Positions 24,425-31,968 of a stretch of DNA of 64,000 bases are shown here, in pieces; position 1 is the stretch's first letter; the number at the start of each line of letters is the position of its first letter. The notes below the pieces were generated by a model. That model saw only the letters and a list, made by a program, of their open reading frames with translations, was not told the DNA's origin and searched no databases. Both the position numbers and the translations under genes were made by a program. Source of the stretch: Streptomyces resistomycificus (lineage in GTDB: Bacteria; Actinomycetota; Actinomycetes; Streptomycetales; Streptomycetaceae); NCBI RefSeq assembly GCF_001514265.1, contig NZ_KQ948992.1:488696-552695 (forward strand), in the 5' to 3' direction.

Positions 24425-26062
24425 TCAGCCTCCGGTTCGTAGCACAGCTGCGACAATCGGACCGGCCGCGTCACCGCCGTGCCCGCCCTTCTGGACCATG
24501 GCCGCCGCCGCGACGTCGTTGCGGAAGCCCGTGAACCAGCTGTCGGAGACCTCGTTCCCGTCGACCTCGGCGGAACCGGTCTTGGCGCCGATGTCCCCGC
24601 CGAGCCCGGCCATCGCCGGCACGGCGGTGCCCTGGGTCGCGGTCAGCCGCATCATCTGCTTCAGCTGCGCGGCGGTCTCGTACGGCAGCCCCTTGGCGGT
24701 GGCCAGTCGGCGGCCGTCGAGCTTCGGCGACACCAGGTAGGGCTGGCGGAAGGTGCCGGTGATGGCGGTGGCCGTCACGGAGGCCATGTTCAGCGGGTTC
24801 ATCTGGACCTGGCCCTGCCCGATGGCGTTGGCGGCACGGTCCGGGCCGCTGACGGCGGGGACCCGGCCGTCGAAGGAGACGATGCCGGTCTTCCAGTCCT
24901 TGCCGATCCCGAACCGGCTCTCGGCCTCCGTGGTCAGCGACTCGTCGGTGAGCGGCTTCTCGTCGATGAGCTTGATGAAGGCCGTGTTGCAGGAGCGCAT
25001 GAAGCTGTTGGCGAGCGTGGCGCTCTCGTTGGGCTCCATGTTCTTGAGGTTCCGGAACGTCTGGCCCTGCCACACGGCGTCGTTCGTGCAGGGCGCCGGT
25101 CCGTTCATCGAGGTCACACCGTTGTCGATGAGCATCGCGGCGGTGATGATCTTCATGGTGGAGCCGGGCGCCACGGTGCCCTCGAAGGCCGCGTTGAAGG
25201 CGTCCGTGCGGTGGTTGGCCACGGCCAGCACCTCGCCGGTGCTGGGTTTGACGGCGACGACCGACGACTGGTCGTACTGCTCGACCGCTTTCTCGGCGGC
25301 CGCCTGCGCGCTCGCGCTGATCGTGGTCCGCAGCTTGCCCGGCTCGCCCTCGACGAGGGTCAGCAGCGGGGTGTCGGCGGTGCCCTCGTCGGCGTGGTGG
25401 ATCACCAGTTCGATGCCCGGGGTGCCGCCGGCCTGCTCGCCGTACTTGTCGCGCAGCGCGTCCAGTACCGGGCCCAGGGAGGGGTACTTCTCCTTGGTCA
25501 GCTCGTTGCCGTCGCGGTCCACCGCCTCGATCGGCGGGTTCGCCGACTCCTCGGTGACCAGGGTGTCGTTCCGCCCGAGCTCCGGATGGACCACGGAGGG
25601 CTGCCAGTCGACCAGCGCCCGCCCGGTGGTGACCCCGCGCACCACGGTCAGCTCGCTCCTGTACGACAGCGGCTTGGACTTCCCGTCGTACGACACCTTC
25701 GCCTTCACCGTGTAGGGCACGGTGGCGCCGGACGCCCGACCCGGGGTGATCTTCACGTCGGTTATGTGCGCGGCCCCGCCGTAGGCCGTCAGCAGCGGCT
25801 CGGCCGCCGTGGCGTTGTTCGTGTAGTCCGCCGCCTTCGCCGCGTCCGCCTTCTCCCAGGCGCCGAAGAACGCGGCCGTCGTCTCCTTGACCTCGTCCTC
25901 GCTCGGCGGCCCGCTCTTGACCGCCGCCTTCCCGGACGCGCCGCTCGACCCGCCTCCGTCGCCGTTCAGTGCGGACACGACGTTGTACGCCCCGTACCCG
26001 GCCCCGCCGACCATCACGGCGAACACGCCGCCGACGACGGCGACCTTGACCCCCCTGCCCAT
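24425..26062 (-). CDS. penicillin-binding transpeptidase (class B-like), second of a pair
   Basis: A 545-aa paralogue of the downstream gene with the same plan: membrane helix at residues 5-25, NTF2-like domain (about 50-170), transpeptidase domain with Ser301/Lys304 in GSTMKIIT, SCN in MRSCNTAF and KTG in GAKTGSAEVDG. The tandem arrangement indicates duplication with both copies retaining intact active sites. It is probably the first gene of a two-gene transcription unit. Confidence 0.88.
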   Translation of the reverse strand: MGRGVKVAVVGGVFAVMVGGAGYGAYNVVSALNGDGGGSSGASGKAAVKSGPPSEDEVKETTAAFFGAWEKADAAKAADYTNNATAAEPLLTAYGGAAHITDVKITPGRASGATVPYTVKAKVSYDGKSKPLSYRSELTVVRGVTTGRALVDWQPSVVHPELGRNDTLVTEESANPPIEAVDRDGNELTKEKYPSLGPVLDALRDKYGEQAGGTPGIELVIHHADEGTADTPLLTLVEGEPGKLRTTISASAQAAAEKAVEQYDQSSVVAVKPSTGEVLAVANHRTDAFNAAFEGTVAPGSTMKIITAAMLIDNGVTSMNGPAPCTNDAVWQGQTFRNLKNMEPNESATLANSFMRSCNTAFIKLIDEKPLTDESLTTEAESRFGIGKDWKTGIVSFDGRVPAVSGPDRAANAIGQGQVQMNPLNMASVTATAITGTFRQPYLVSPKLDGRRLATAKGLPYETAAQLKQMMRLTATQGTAVPAMAGLGGDIGAKTGSAEVDGNEVSDSWFTGFRNDVAAAAMVQKGGHGGDAAGPIVAAVLRTGG

Positions 26063-26303
26063 CGGGCTCCCTCCCCGTTGTGCCTTCCACGCATCTTGTG
26101 AACGCGTTCAGAAAGGCTGACTCCGGGTCGCACTCTATGCGCAAGCCGTGGCGGGTGTAACGGATGTTTCCCTTCTGTTGAGCGAATCCGGGGGAATCCG
26201 AGCCCGGGTACGCGGTCGCCGGATTCTGAGTACGGATACTCAGGCCGCCCCCTTGGAGCCTCGCCCAAGCTGGTCCCACAAGCCGACCAAGGGGGAGACC
26301 ACC

Positions 26304-26594
26304 GTGCGCAAGACCATCCTGGGCCTCGTACTCGCGGGCACCACCGCCGCGCTGCTGACCGGCTGCTCTATGTCGATGGAGGACGCGAGCTGCGGCGGCG
26401 GCGAGTACGGCGTCCTCACCGTCAACGGCACCGGCAGCGCCTGCGTCCCCGACGACGAGGACCCGCCGAAGGGCTACGTCCGCTACCCGGAGGGCAAGGA
26501 GCCCGAGCACGTCGGCGACAAGTGGGACGTCTACTGGGAGACGCACACCGTCGACGAGACCGGCAAGATCATCAAGGCCCCGGACGCCGGGTGA
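26304..26594 (+). CDS. small secreted lipoprotein (SCO0607-like)
   Basis: A 96-aa lipoprotein with a GTG start after GGGGGAG. The signal peptide has a lipobox LLTGC with the lipidated Cys at position 21. The mature part is short, acidic and contains two more Cys (SCGGGEYGVL and SACVPDDED). It matches my memory of the SCO0607 lipoprotein family; function unknown. It lies just before the pmt fragment that marks the left end of ICE-2. Confidence 0.8.
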   Translation: MRKTILGLVLAGTTAALLTGCSMSMEDASCGGGEYGVLTVNGTGSACVPDDEDPPKGYVRYPEGKEPEHVGDKWDVYWETHTVDETGKIIKAPDAG

Positions 26595-26633
26595 GAGACG
26601 GCCGGTGCGGCCCTCGGGGGTCGGGCCCCGGCT

Positions 26634-26722
26634 AGACCCACGTATCCAGCCACATCCGTGACCGCCACTGGTCGATCGGGATCGCCGTGCCCGTGTACAG
26701 GGGCCAGAAGTAGATGAAGTTC
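26634..26722 (-). pseudogene. displaced 3' end of pmt
   Basis: The minus strand encodes the last 29 residues of the pmt product (reading NFIYFWPLYTGTAIPIDQ onward to WLDTWV and stop), matching the C-terminus of the intact gene at 42270-44012. It is the original chromosomal 3' end, separated from the gene body by ICE-2. Confidence 0.92.
26663..26722. repeat. attachment repeat, left end of ICE-2
   Basis: A 60-bp sequence identical to 42301-42360; mismatches begin on both sides. It lies 57 bp from the integrase stop codon. It is within the pmt 3' coding region. Confidence 0.92.
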
Positions 26723-26779
26723 GCCTGATCCGGCCCGGTGGGGCCGCGACCAGTGCGTTCGGCTCTGGCCGGGGCCGTC

Positions 26780-28045
26780 TCAGGCGGCTTGGGCCGTCTC
26801 TGGGCCGTGATCTTGAGGAGTGGACGCCAAATAGAGGCTGTCGACGGCCTTCCGGGTACGCCCCTCGCTGCTCGGCATGAGGTGCGTGTAGGTCCGGAGC
26901 GTGAACCCGGGGTCGCTGTGACCGAGGTACGAACTCAGGGCCCGGATGTTCTCGCCCGCGTCCAGCAGCACCGACGCGTAGAAGTGCCTCAGCGCGTGCA
27001 TGCCGTGCTCAGGGGCCGACGCGTACCGCTTGCCGGTCTCCCGCGCCGGGATGATGCCTGCGGCGGCCAGCGAGGCTTTCCAGTGGTGCTCATTGAAGTT
27101 GCTCACGCGGACGTGATTGCCTTCGGGCCCGCTGAACAGCAGCCGCTTCCTCACGGGCGGGCCGTCTGGCGTACGCCACGGGAGAGTCACGTCGACAGGG
27201 GCGAAGGCCTCGGAATGATCGCGCAGCGCGGTAGCCACCGCCTTCGGCAACGGCACGTCCCGGACCTTGCCTCCCTTTGGCAGGGCGAACACGTACTTAC
27301 CGCGGATGCGCTTGAGTTGATGCCCTACGGCCAACCATCCCCCCTCGAAGTCGAGTTCCTCTACGGACAGGCCGAAGATCTCGCCCTGACGTAGTCCGCA
27401 ACCCGCTCCGGCGTCCACAGCGGCCTGATAACGGTGGGGAAGGGCCGCGCGTACGCCGAAGACCTGCGAGGCCGTCCACGGGTGGACGCGCGGCTTGCCA
27501 GGCTTGGGCAGCTTCACGGTGCGGGCTTGGCAGGGGTTCTTGCTCAACAGCCCGTCTTCGACCGCTGCACTCAATGCGGCGGAGACGGTGCCGACGATGA
27601 TGCGGCGGTGCGACTCGGCCGGCACGGTGACCTCCAGGGCGGAGATCCAGGCCCGGATGTGCTCCGGCTTGAACGAGCCGAGCGGACGAGTGCCGATGTG
27701 GGGGTATGCGTGCAGTCGAAGACGACGCTCCGCAGCCTCACGGCTGTTGATCTCGCCCGTGTGTGTCTGGACCCAGCGTTCCGCGTACTGGCGGAAGGTG
27801 GTCTGTGCATTGCGGGGGTCGACGTACTGGCCACGCGACATGTCGGCCTCGATGTGGGTCAACCACTGCTCAGCCAGTCGCTTTTCACGGTCGCGGAATG
27901 ACTTGCTCTTCTCGGTTCCATCAGGGCCGATATAGCGGGCGCGGTACCGCAAGCCGGTGCCGAAGCGCTCGGTCTTGACCTTGACCGACTTCCCGTCGGG
28001 GGTGGTTTCTGTCTTGTACCAGCGGTCTTGGATGTGGCCAGCCAT
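26780..28045 (-). CDS. int: tyrosine-type site-specific integrase
   Basis: A 421-aa phage-type integrase. An N-terminal arm-binding region (about 1-75) and SAM-like core-binding domain (about 75-160) precede the catalytic domain. Its catalytic residues are visible as Arg in GCGLRQGEIFGL, the HALRH box and the Tyr in FTLRTYTHL. The gene ends 57 bp from the left attachment repeat, the usual arrangement. It would insert and, with the upstream HTH protein, excise ICE-2 at the 60-bp pmt site. ATG 28045 has GGGA upstream. Confidence 0.92.
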   Translation of the reverse strand: MAGHIQDRWYKTETTPDGKSVKVKTERFGTGLRYRARYIGPDGTEKSKSFRDREKRLAEQWLTHIEADMSRGQYVDPRNAQTTFRQYAERWVQTHTGEINSREAAERRLRLHAYPHIGTRPLGSFKPEHIRAWISALEVTVPAESHRRIIVGTVSAALSAAVEDGLLSKNPCQARTVKLPKPGKPRVHPWTASQVFGVRAALPHRYQAAVDAGAGCGLRQGEIFGLSVEELDFEGGWLAVGHQLKRIRGKYVFALPKGGKVRDVPLPKAVATALRDHSEAFAPVDVTLPWRTPDGPPVRKRLLFSGPEGNHVRVSNFNEHHWKASLAAAGIIPARETGKRYASAPEHGMHALRHFYASVLLDAGENIRALSSYLGHSDPGFTLRTYTHLMPSSEGRTRKAVDSLYLASTPQDHGPETAQAA

Positions 28046-28127
28046 GAGGCGGCGGTCCCTTCTGAGCATGGGCAGGGAGGGCCACGGCGTGGCCCTCCCT
28101 GTGTGCTGAGCGCTGTGGTGCGCTGTA

Positions 28128-28580
28128 TCAGGCCGCGACCTGGTCGGCGCTCTTGCGCTGGGTGACGTAGGCCCGGACGTCGGCGGGGTCGTAGCGGACG
28201 TGCTTGCCGATGCGGAATCCGGGCGGGCCGGTGCGCTTCCGGCGCCACTGGTAGACCGTTTCCTTGGGCACCTCGAAGATCTCGGCGATGTCGTCGGGGG
28301 TGAGGTAGCGGTCGGGGAGACCTCCACGGAGGATGGCGCGGGGGTCCGGCCGATCAAGTGCGGTATCGATGAGGCGCCTCCGTACGTGATGTGTCGGGAG
28401 TCCGTGTGTGTCCGAGGTGCGGATTTCTGCGTCACCTGCGTCATGTGCGTCACTTATGGCGCTGACCTGCGGCTTTTGGGTGACGCAGGGGTCAGAGGGT
28501 GCGTCACGGGTGACGCATACCTGCGTCACGGGGTGACGCAGGTGACGCGGGGTGACGCAGGAATCGGCTGTCTGCGTCAC
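28128..28580 (-). CDS. helix-turn-helix protein, excisionase/MerR-like
   Basis: The C-terminal 65 residues form a clear DNA-binding domain of the Xis/MerR-like HTH_17 type (YLTPDDIAEIFEVPKETVYQ, then WRRKRTGPPGFRIGKHVRY). It is located upstream of int in the same direction, as excisionase genes are. The N-terminal part is read through a cluster of GTGACGCA iterons and looks non-natural. All ATG/GTG starts in frame lie inside the iterons, so the true start is unresolved and may be a rarer codon nearer 28330. Confidence 0.72.
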   Translation of the reverse strand: MTQTADSCVTPRHLRHPVTQVCVTRDAPSDPCVTQKPQVSAISDAHDAGDAEIRTSDTHGLPTHHVRRRLIDTALDRPDPRAILRGGLPDRYLTPDDIAEIFEVPKETVYQWRRKRTGPPGFRIGKHVRYDPADVRAYVTQRKSADQVAA

Positions 28581-28636
28581 CCGTCTTCCGGCAGGTCAGC
28601 GGCCGTTTTCGGGCTGCGGGTGACGCAGGTGACGCA
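28428..28636. repeat. iteron cluster (TGACGCA), candidate replication origin
   Basis: Thirteen copies of TGACGCA in either orientation, one with a final G: 28428, 28437, 28446, 28481, 28500, 28511, 28522, 28534, 28543, 28553, 28573, 28621 and 28630. Several are spaced 9-10 bp, about one helical turn, so a bound protein would line up on one face. The cluster sits between the excisionase-like gene and the replication genes. An origin or an autoregulatory operator are both possible. Confidence 0.75.
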
Positions 28637-28751
28637 GCGTCTCTCTACTTCGGACAAAGAGGGGGTGGTGTCTGTTGTTGTGCGTGGCTCAGGGCGTGAA
28701 GAAGGAGCCGCTGCGCGGCGCGACCCTGGCAGGGCGGCGCCGCCGCCGAAC

Positions 28752-28789
28752 AGCAAGAGGAGCACGCGGCCCCGGGTGCTCCTCTTGCT
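28752..28789. terminator. terminator-like hairpin after the replication operon
   Basis: AGCAAGAGGAGCAC (28752-28765) pairs perfectly with 28776-28789 over 14 bp, with a 10-nt loop. It lies 29 bp beyond the stop of the helicase-like gene, ahead of the iterons, and separates the two. Confidence 0.7.
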
Positions 28790-28817
28790 TGTGCGGGCGG
28801 TCGCCCGGGGTAGCCGG

Positions 28818-30296
28818 TCAGAACGCGGCTTCCTGCCCGTGCGGGGGTGGTGTGGCGGACGGGCGGGCCATTTCGATGTAGCGGGCCGTGTTGTTGCGTC
28901 CCCAGTCGATGAGGACGCCCCGGGCGGCGAGGGTGGGTTGCAGGCGCTTGAGTCGGTCTGAGAGCACCTTGCCGGTGGTCGGCCACCCTTTAGGCAGGGG
29001 ACGGAAGTCCTCGCCGCTGTAGAGGCCGGTGAGGCAGTGCAGCCACTCGGCCGACGTCATCCGCTGCTCGGTCCCCGGGTCGATGCCGGCGGCGTGCTTG
29101 AGCACGGTCTGTGCCAACAGGTCGCCCTCGATGACGTCGTCATTGAGGTCGTCCAGGCTGGCCCGGTAGGCGGCGAGCGCTCCCAGACCGGTGGCCGCGT
29201 CGAGCTGCGCGCACAGGTGCGCGAAGTCGGCCATGCGCAGGTCGGTGGGGATGTCCGCCTCAGCGGCGCGCACCTGCACGGTGAGGTCCAGGAGCGAGCC
29301 GAGGATGACGGGCAGGACCTCTGCGAAGTCCGACCACAGTTCGGCCTCGGTGCGCCGGACGCGGGGGCGTTCCAGGCGCAGGGGCAGGAGGCGTTCGGCG
29401 AGGTCGGGCCGGATGACGCCCACGTCGATGCCGGTCAGGAGCAGGGGGCGGCGGTAGCCGACGCGGAAGACGTCCCCGTCGGTGAACAGGGCGCGTTTGA
29501 CGTTCTCGGCTCCGGTGACGATGCAGCACATGGCGTCGGACAGGTCCGGGGTCATGTGGGAGAGGTTGTCCAGGGCGGTGACCCATCCGGCCGCCACCGC
29601 CGCGATCAGGTTCTCTTCGTCCTTCGGCGCTCGGCGCAGGTCCCCGGTCATGCCTTCGATGATCCGTACGAGCATCCGCCCGCCGGTGGACTTGCCCGCG
29701 CCCTGCGGTCCGGTGAGGAACGGTGCGGGTACGGGCACGGACGGAGCCAGGCAGCCGATGAGCCAGGCGATGGCCAGGCACTCGGTCTCGGCGTTGGCGA
29801 AGTTGCACAGCCGCAGTAGCAGGTCGATGCCCTTGCCGTTGGTGTCCTTGACGGGCAGGGGCAGTTCACCGGTGAGCTGGGTGCGTCGCCAGCACACCTC
29901 ACGCGGGTCCGGGGTGAGGATGTCCCAGCCGGTGGGGTGGATGCGCACGGACTGCCCGTCGTTGCGGCCCAGGTCCAGCCACGTCGCTCCGTCGAATCCG
30001 GGGGCGACGCGGATGTGAACGGGCTGCACGTCCTCGGTCAGTGCGAGGGCTTCGATCAGGTCCAGGGCCTCTTTCATGGCGGTGCCGTTGAAGACGCCCA
30101 CACCGTCGCGGAAGAGGCCGACCATGAGTTCCTGCCGGTGGCTTCCCGTCGTTCCCTGCGAGCGGATCGGGCGGGCCACGGGGTGGCCGTTCTTCTGCGC
30201 GTACACGGTGCCGTCGGCGGTGCGGAAGTACCGGAAGTGGCTCTGTGCGTAGTCGGTGATGACCTGGCGTGCGGGGTTCTTCTCGTCGTCGGACAT
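28818..30296 (-). CDS. P-loop helicase/primase-associated protein of the ICE-2 replication module
   Basis: A 492-aa protein. A Walker A GPQGAGKST lies near 190-198, and an acidic Walker-B-like region (VTALDNLSHMTPDL) follows at about 236-249. The C-terminal region is helical with a possible winged helix (TGKVLSDRLKRLQPTLAARG). It is translated just after the prim-pol gene (2-bp gap), as in plasmids where primase and helicase are separate coupled genes. It would unwind the element's origin. The N-terminal 120 residues have no clear match. Confidence 0.75.
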   Translation of the reverse strand: MSDDEKNPARQVITDYAQSHFRYFRTADGTVYAQKNGHPVARPIRSQGTTGSHRQELMVGLFRDGVGVFNGTAMKEALDLIEALALTEDVQPVHIRVAPGFDGATWLDLGRNDGQSVRIHPTGWDILTPDPREVCWRRTQLTGELPLPVKDTNGKGIDLLLRLCNFANAETECLAIAWLIGCLAPSVPVPAPFLTGPQGAGKSTGGRMLVRIIEGMTGDLRRAPKDEENLIAAVAAGWVTALDNLSHMTPDLSDAMCCIVTGAENVKRALFTDGDVFRVGYRRPLLLTGIDVGVIRPDLAERLLPLRLERPRVRRTEAELWSDFAEVLPVILGSLLDLTVQVRAAEADIPTDLRMADFAHLCAQLDAATGLGALAAYRASLDDLNDDVIEGDLLAQTVLKHAAGIDPGTEQRMTSAEWLHCLTGLYSGEDFRPLPKGWPTTGKVLSDRLKRLQPTLAARGVLIDWGRNNTARYIEMARPSATPPPHGQEAAF

Positions 30297-30298
30297 GG

Positions 30299-31210
30299 TC
30301 ACAGTCCCAACGTGGTGCGGGCGTTGGTCCACGCGTCGGTGCAGTGCCGCAGAGTCTCGCCCTTGGTCTGCGCGGCGGTGAACAGGCGCGTGATGTGGGT
30401 GTCGGTGAGGCAGCCGCACCGGCCGTGCGTCGACAGCACCGCCAGGAACGTCCGGTACACGGCAGCGTGGACCGCGCTGCGGGCTTCCGTGATGCGCTGC
30501 TCGGCCATGGCGATGCCACGTTCCAGGTAGGCGGGCGTGCGGTGGGGGCACTGCCCGCCGCCGGACCGGGCGGGCACGGAGACGGAACGGGGCGCCGGTT
30601 GGACGGTGGGCGGTCCCTTCACGGCCAGCGCGCGGACGACGTCGGGGAGGGCGGTCATGGTGCCGGTGCCGGTGCCGAGGTAGCGGGCGTAGGACATGGT
30701 CGACTTGAGGTCGACGCCGGGGCGCACCGCGTTGTGTGACGTCATGGCGCCCTGGTAGATCCAGTGCTCACCGCGCGTCGTCTCTACGGTCCGTGTGGCG
30801 GGCAGGGTGGCGCGTGCCCAGTCGACGGCCGCCGCGTCGTCCAGGTCGACCACGGTGAGCCCGGCGGCACCAGGGTGGTAGGCCACGGTGACGGCCCGCC
30901 GCCATACGGCCTTCCAGGCCGGGGAGGTGAGGACGGCCGGGTCGGTGGTGGCGGCGGCCCACGCGTGGCAGACGCCGGGGCACCGGCACGGCCCGGCGGT
31001 CTTCATGTTCGGCCGGCCGCCGCACGCGTTGTCCGCGCAACGGTGGCAGTTGGCGAACGGCGCCTTCCCCGCGCGCAGGGGCAGCACCGGCACACCGGTG
31101 GCGGCCAGCGTCAGCGCGGTCCGCTGGGGTTCGGGCAGGGCGCAGGAGGACAAGTCCAGCAGGCGCGGCCGGTAGCCCCGCACTCGCCGGATATCGGTGG
31201 GTTGCGTCAT
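30299..31210 (-). CDS. bifunctional DNA primase/polymerase (prim-pol)
   Basis: A 303-aa archaeo-eukaryotic-type prim-pol. The metal-binding acidic motif VVDLDDAAAVDWA is at about 122-134 and a downstream HWIYQG histidine motif is at about 154-159. A Cys-rich segment is inserted at about 45-75 (FANCHRCADNACGG and PCRCPGVCH), possibly binding zinc. It would prime and extend the element's replication. ATG 31210 has CTGGAG upstream. Confidence 0.83.
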   Translation of the reverse strand: MTQPTDIRRVRGYRPRLLDLSSCALPEPQRTALTLAATGVPVLPLRAGKAPFANCHRCADNACGGRPNMKTAGPCRCPGVCHAWAAATTDPAVLTSPAWKAVWRRAVTVAYHPGAAGLTVVDLDDAAAVDWARATLPATRTVETTRGEHWIYQGAMTSHNAVRPGVDLKSTMSYARYLGTGTGTMTALPDVVRALAVKGPPTVQPAPRSVSVPARSGGGQCPHRTPAYLERGIAMAEQRITEARSAVHAAVYRTFLAVLSTHGRCGCLTDTHITRLFTAAQTKGETLRHCTDAWTNARTTLGL

Positions 31211-31296
31211 CCTGGGTGTCTCCAGTTCGTCGCTAGCGTGCTGGATGGTCAGGCCGGCCCCGGACTTTGGCGAGACGGGGGCCGCCCTTGGCGTAG

Positions 31297-31764
31297 CTAG
31301 CCGTGGAAGTGGTTGCGCTTGATCACGGCTTTGCGGATGTTGACCGTGGTGCCGCCCTGGTGGCCGCTCGGGCTGAACACCTGCACGGCGATCCAGCCGC
31401 CGAAGATGACGGCGGCCAGGATGACGAGCTGGGTGATGAACGCGGTCAGGGCGGCGATGAACGAGGTGAGCAGCAACAGCCCGCCGCACACCGCGAGGAA
31501 CCCGACGCCACCGAGCGCGACGTTGACGGCCGCGCGGGAGACGGGCGGCTTGGCCGTGACCGGTTCGGTCTTGGCCGGCTCGATGGCGTAGCCGGTGATG
31601 ACCCGCCCGTCGGGCAGGACGACGCTGGCAACCGTCGGCACGCCGTGCAGCTGGACGGGGGCGAGGGGCGCCGCGTAGGGCGCTACGGCGGGCGGGAGCG
31701 GGGTGGGCTGGAGGACTTCCACGGCCCGTTCGGCGGGCGGGTGGTGGGTGTGGTCGGGGTACAT
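31297..31764 (-). CDS. two-helix membrane protein of the transfer region
   Basis: A 155-aa protein. The N-terminal half is Pro/Ala-rich and probably exposed. Two helices are predicted at about 84-103 and 105-132 (ALTAFITQLVILAAVIFGGW). The C-terminus is basic. It lies between the primase and TraB genes and is presumably a membrane partner in transfer or spread. No family is recognised. Confidence 0.65.
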   Translation of the reverse strand: MYPDHTHHPPAERAVEVLQPTPLPPAVAPYAAPLAPVQLHGVPTVASVVLPDGRVITGYAIEPAKTEPVTAKPPVSRAAVNVALGGVGFLAVCGGLLLLTSFIAALTAFITQLVILAAVIFGGWIAVQVFSPSGHQGGTTVNIRKAVIKRNHFHG

Positions 31765-31789
31765 GCGGAATCCCTTCCGTGGCTCTGTT

Positions 31790-31968
31790 GGGGAGGCAGG
31801 GACACCCCCTGCCGGGAGGCTTCTGGAGGGGGTCTCAGGGGTCTGACGTGGGGTGCCTCCCCGCCTCCCCGAAACGATGTTTGTGCTGATCAGAGCGGGG
31901 AGGTGGGCGCGGGGAGGTGGTTGGGGAGTTCTCCCCGCCTCCCCGCGCCGGAGGGGCGTTCCTCCCCG
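31790..31968. repeat. CCTCCCCG repeat cluster next to traB, clt-like
   Basis: Eight full or near-full copies of CCTCCCC(G)/(C)GGGGAGG, plus a shorter GGGGAG at 31923: 31790, 31856, 31864, 31896, 31910, 31931, 31938 and 31961. They sit immediately downstream of the traB stop. In Streptomyces plasmids the clt locus, bound by TraB through short repeats, is often next to traB. The repeat sequence differs from the TRS of pSVH1, as expected for another specificity. Confidence 0.55.

Noticed and set aside
28330..28580. N-terminal extension of the HTH protein as genuine coding sequence
   Set aside because: It is the translation of iteron repeats and gives a repetitive Cys-Val-Thr pattern; only the C-terminal domain is convincing.
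28428..28636. CRISPR-like repeat array
   Set aside because: Units are only 7-9 bp, mixed in orientation, without spacers of constant size; iterons fit better.
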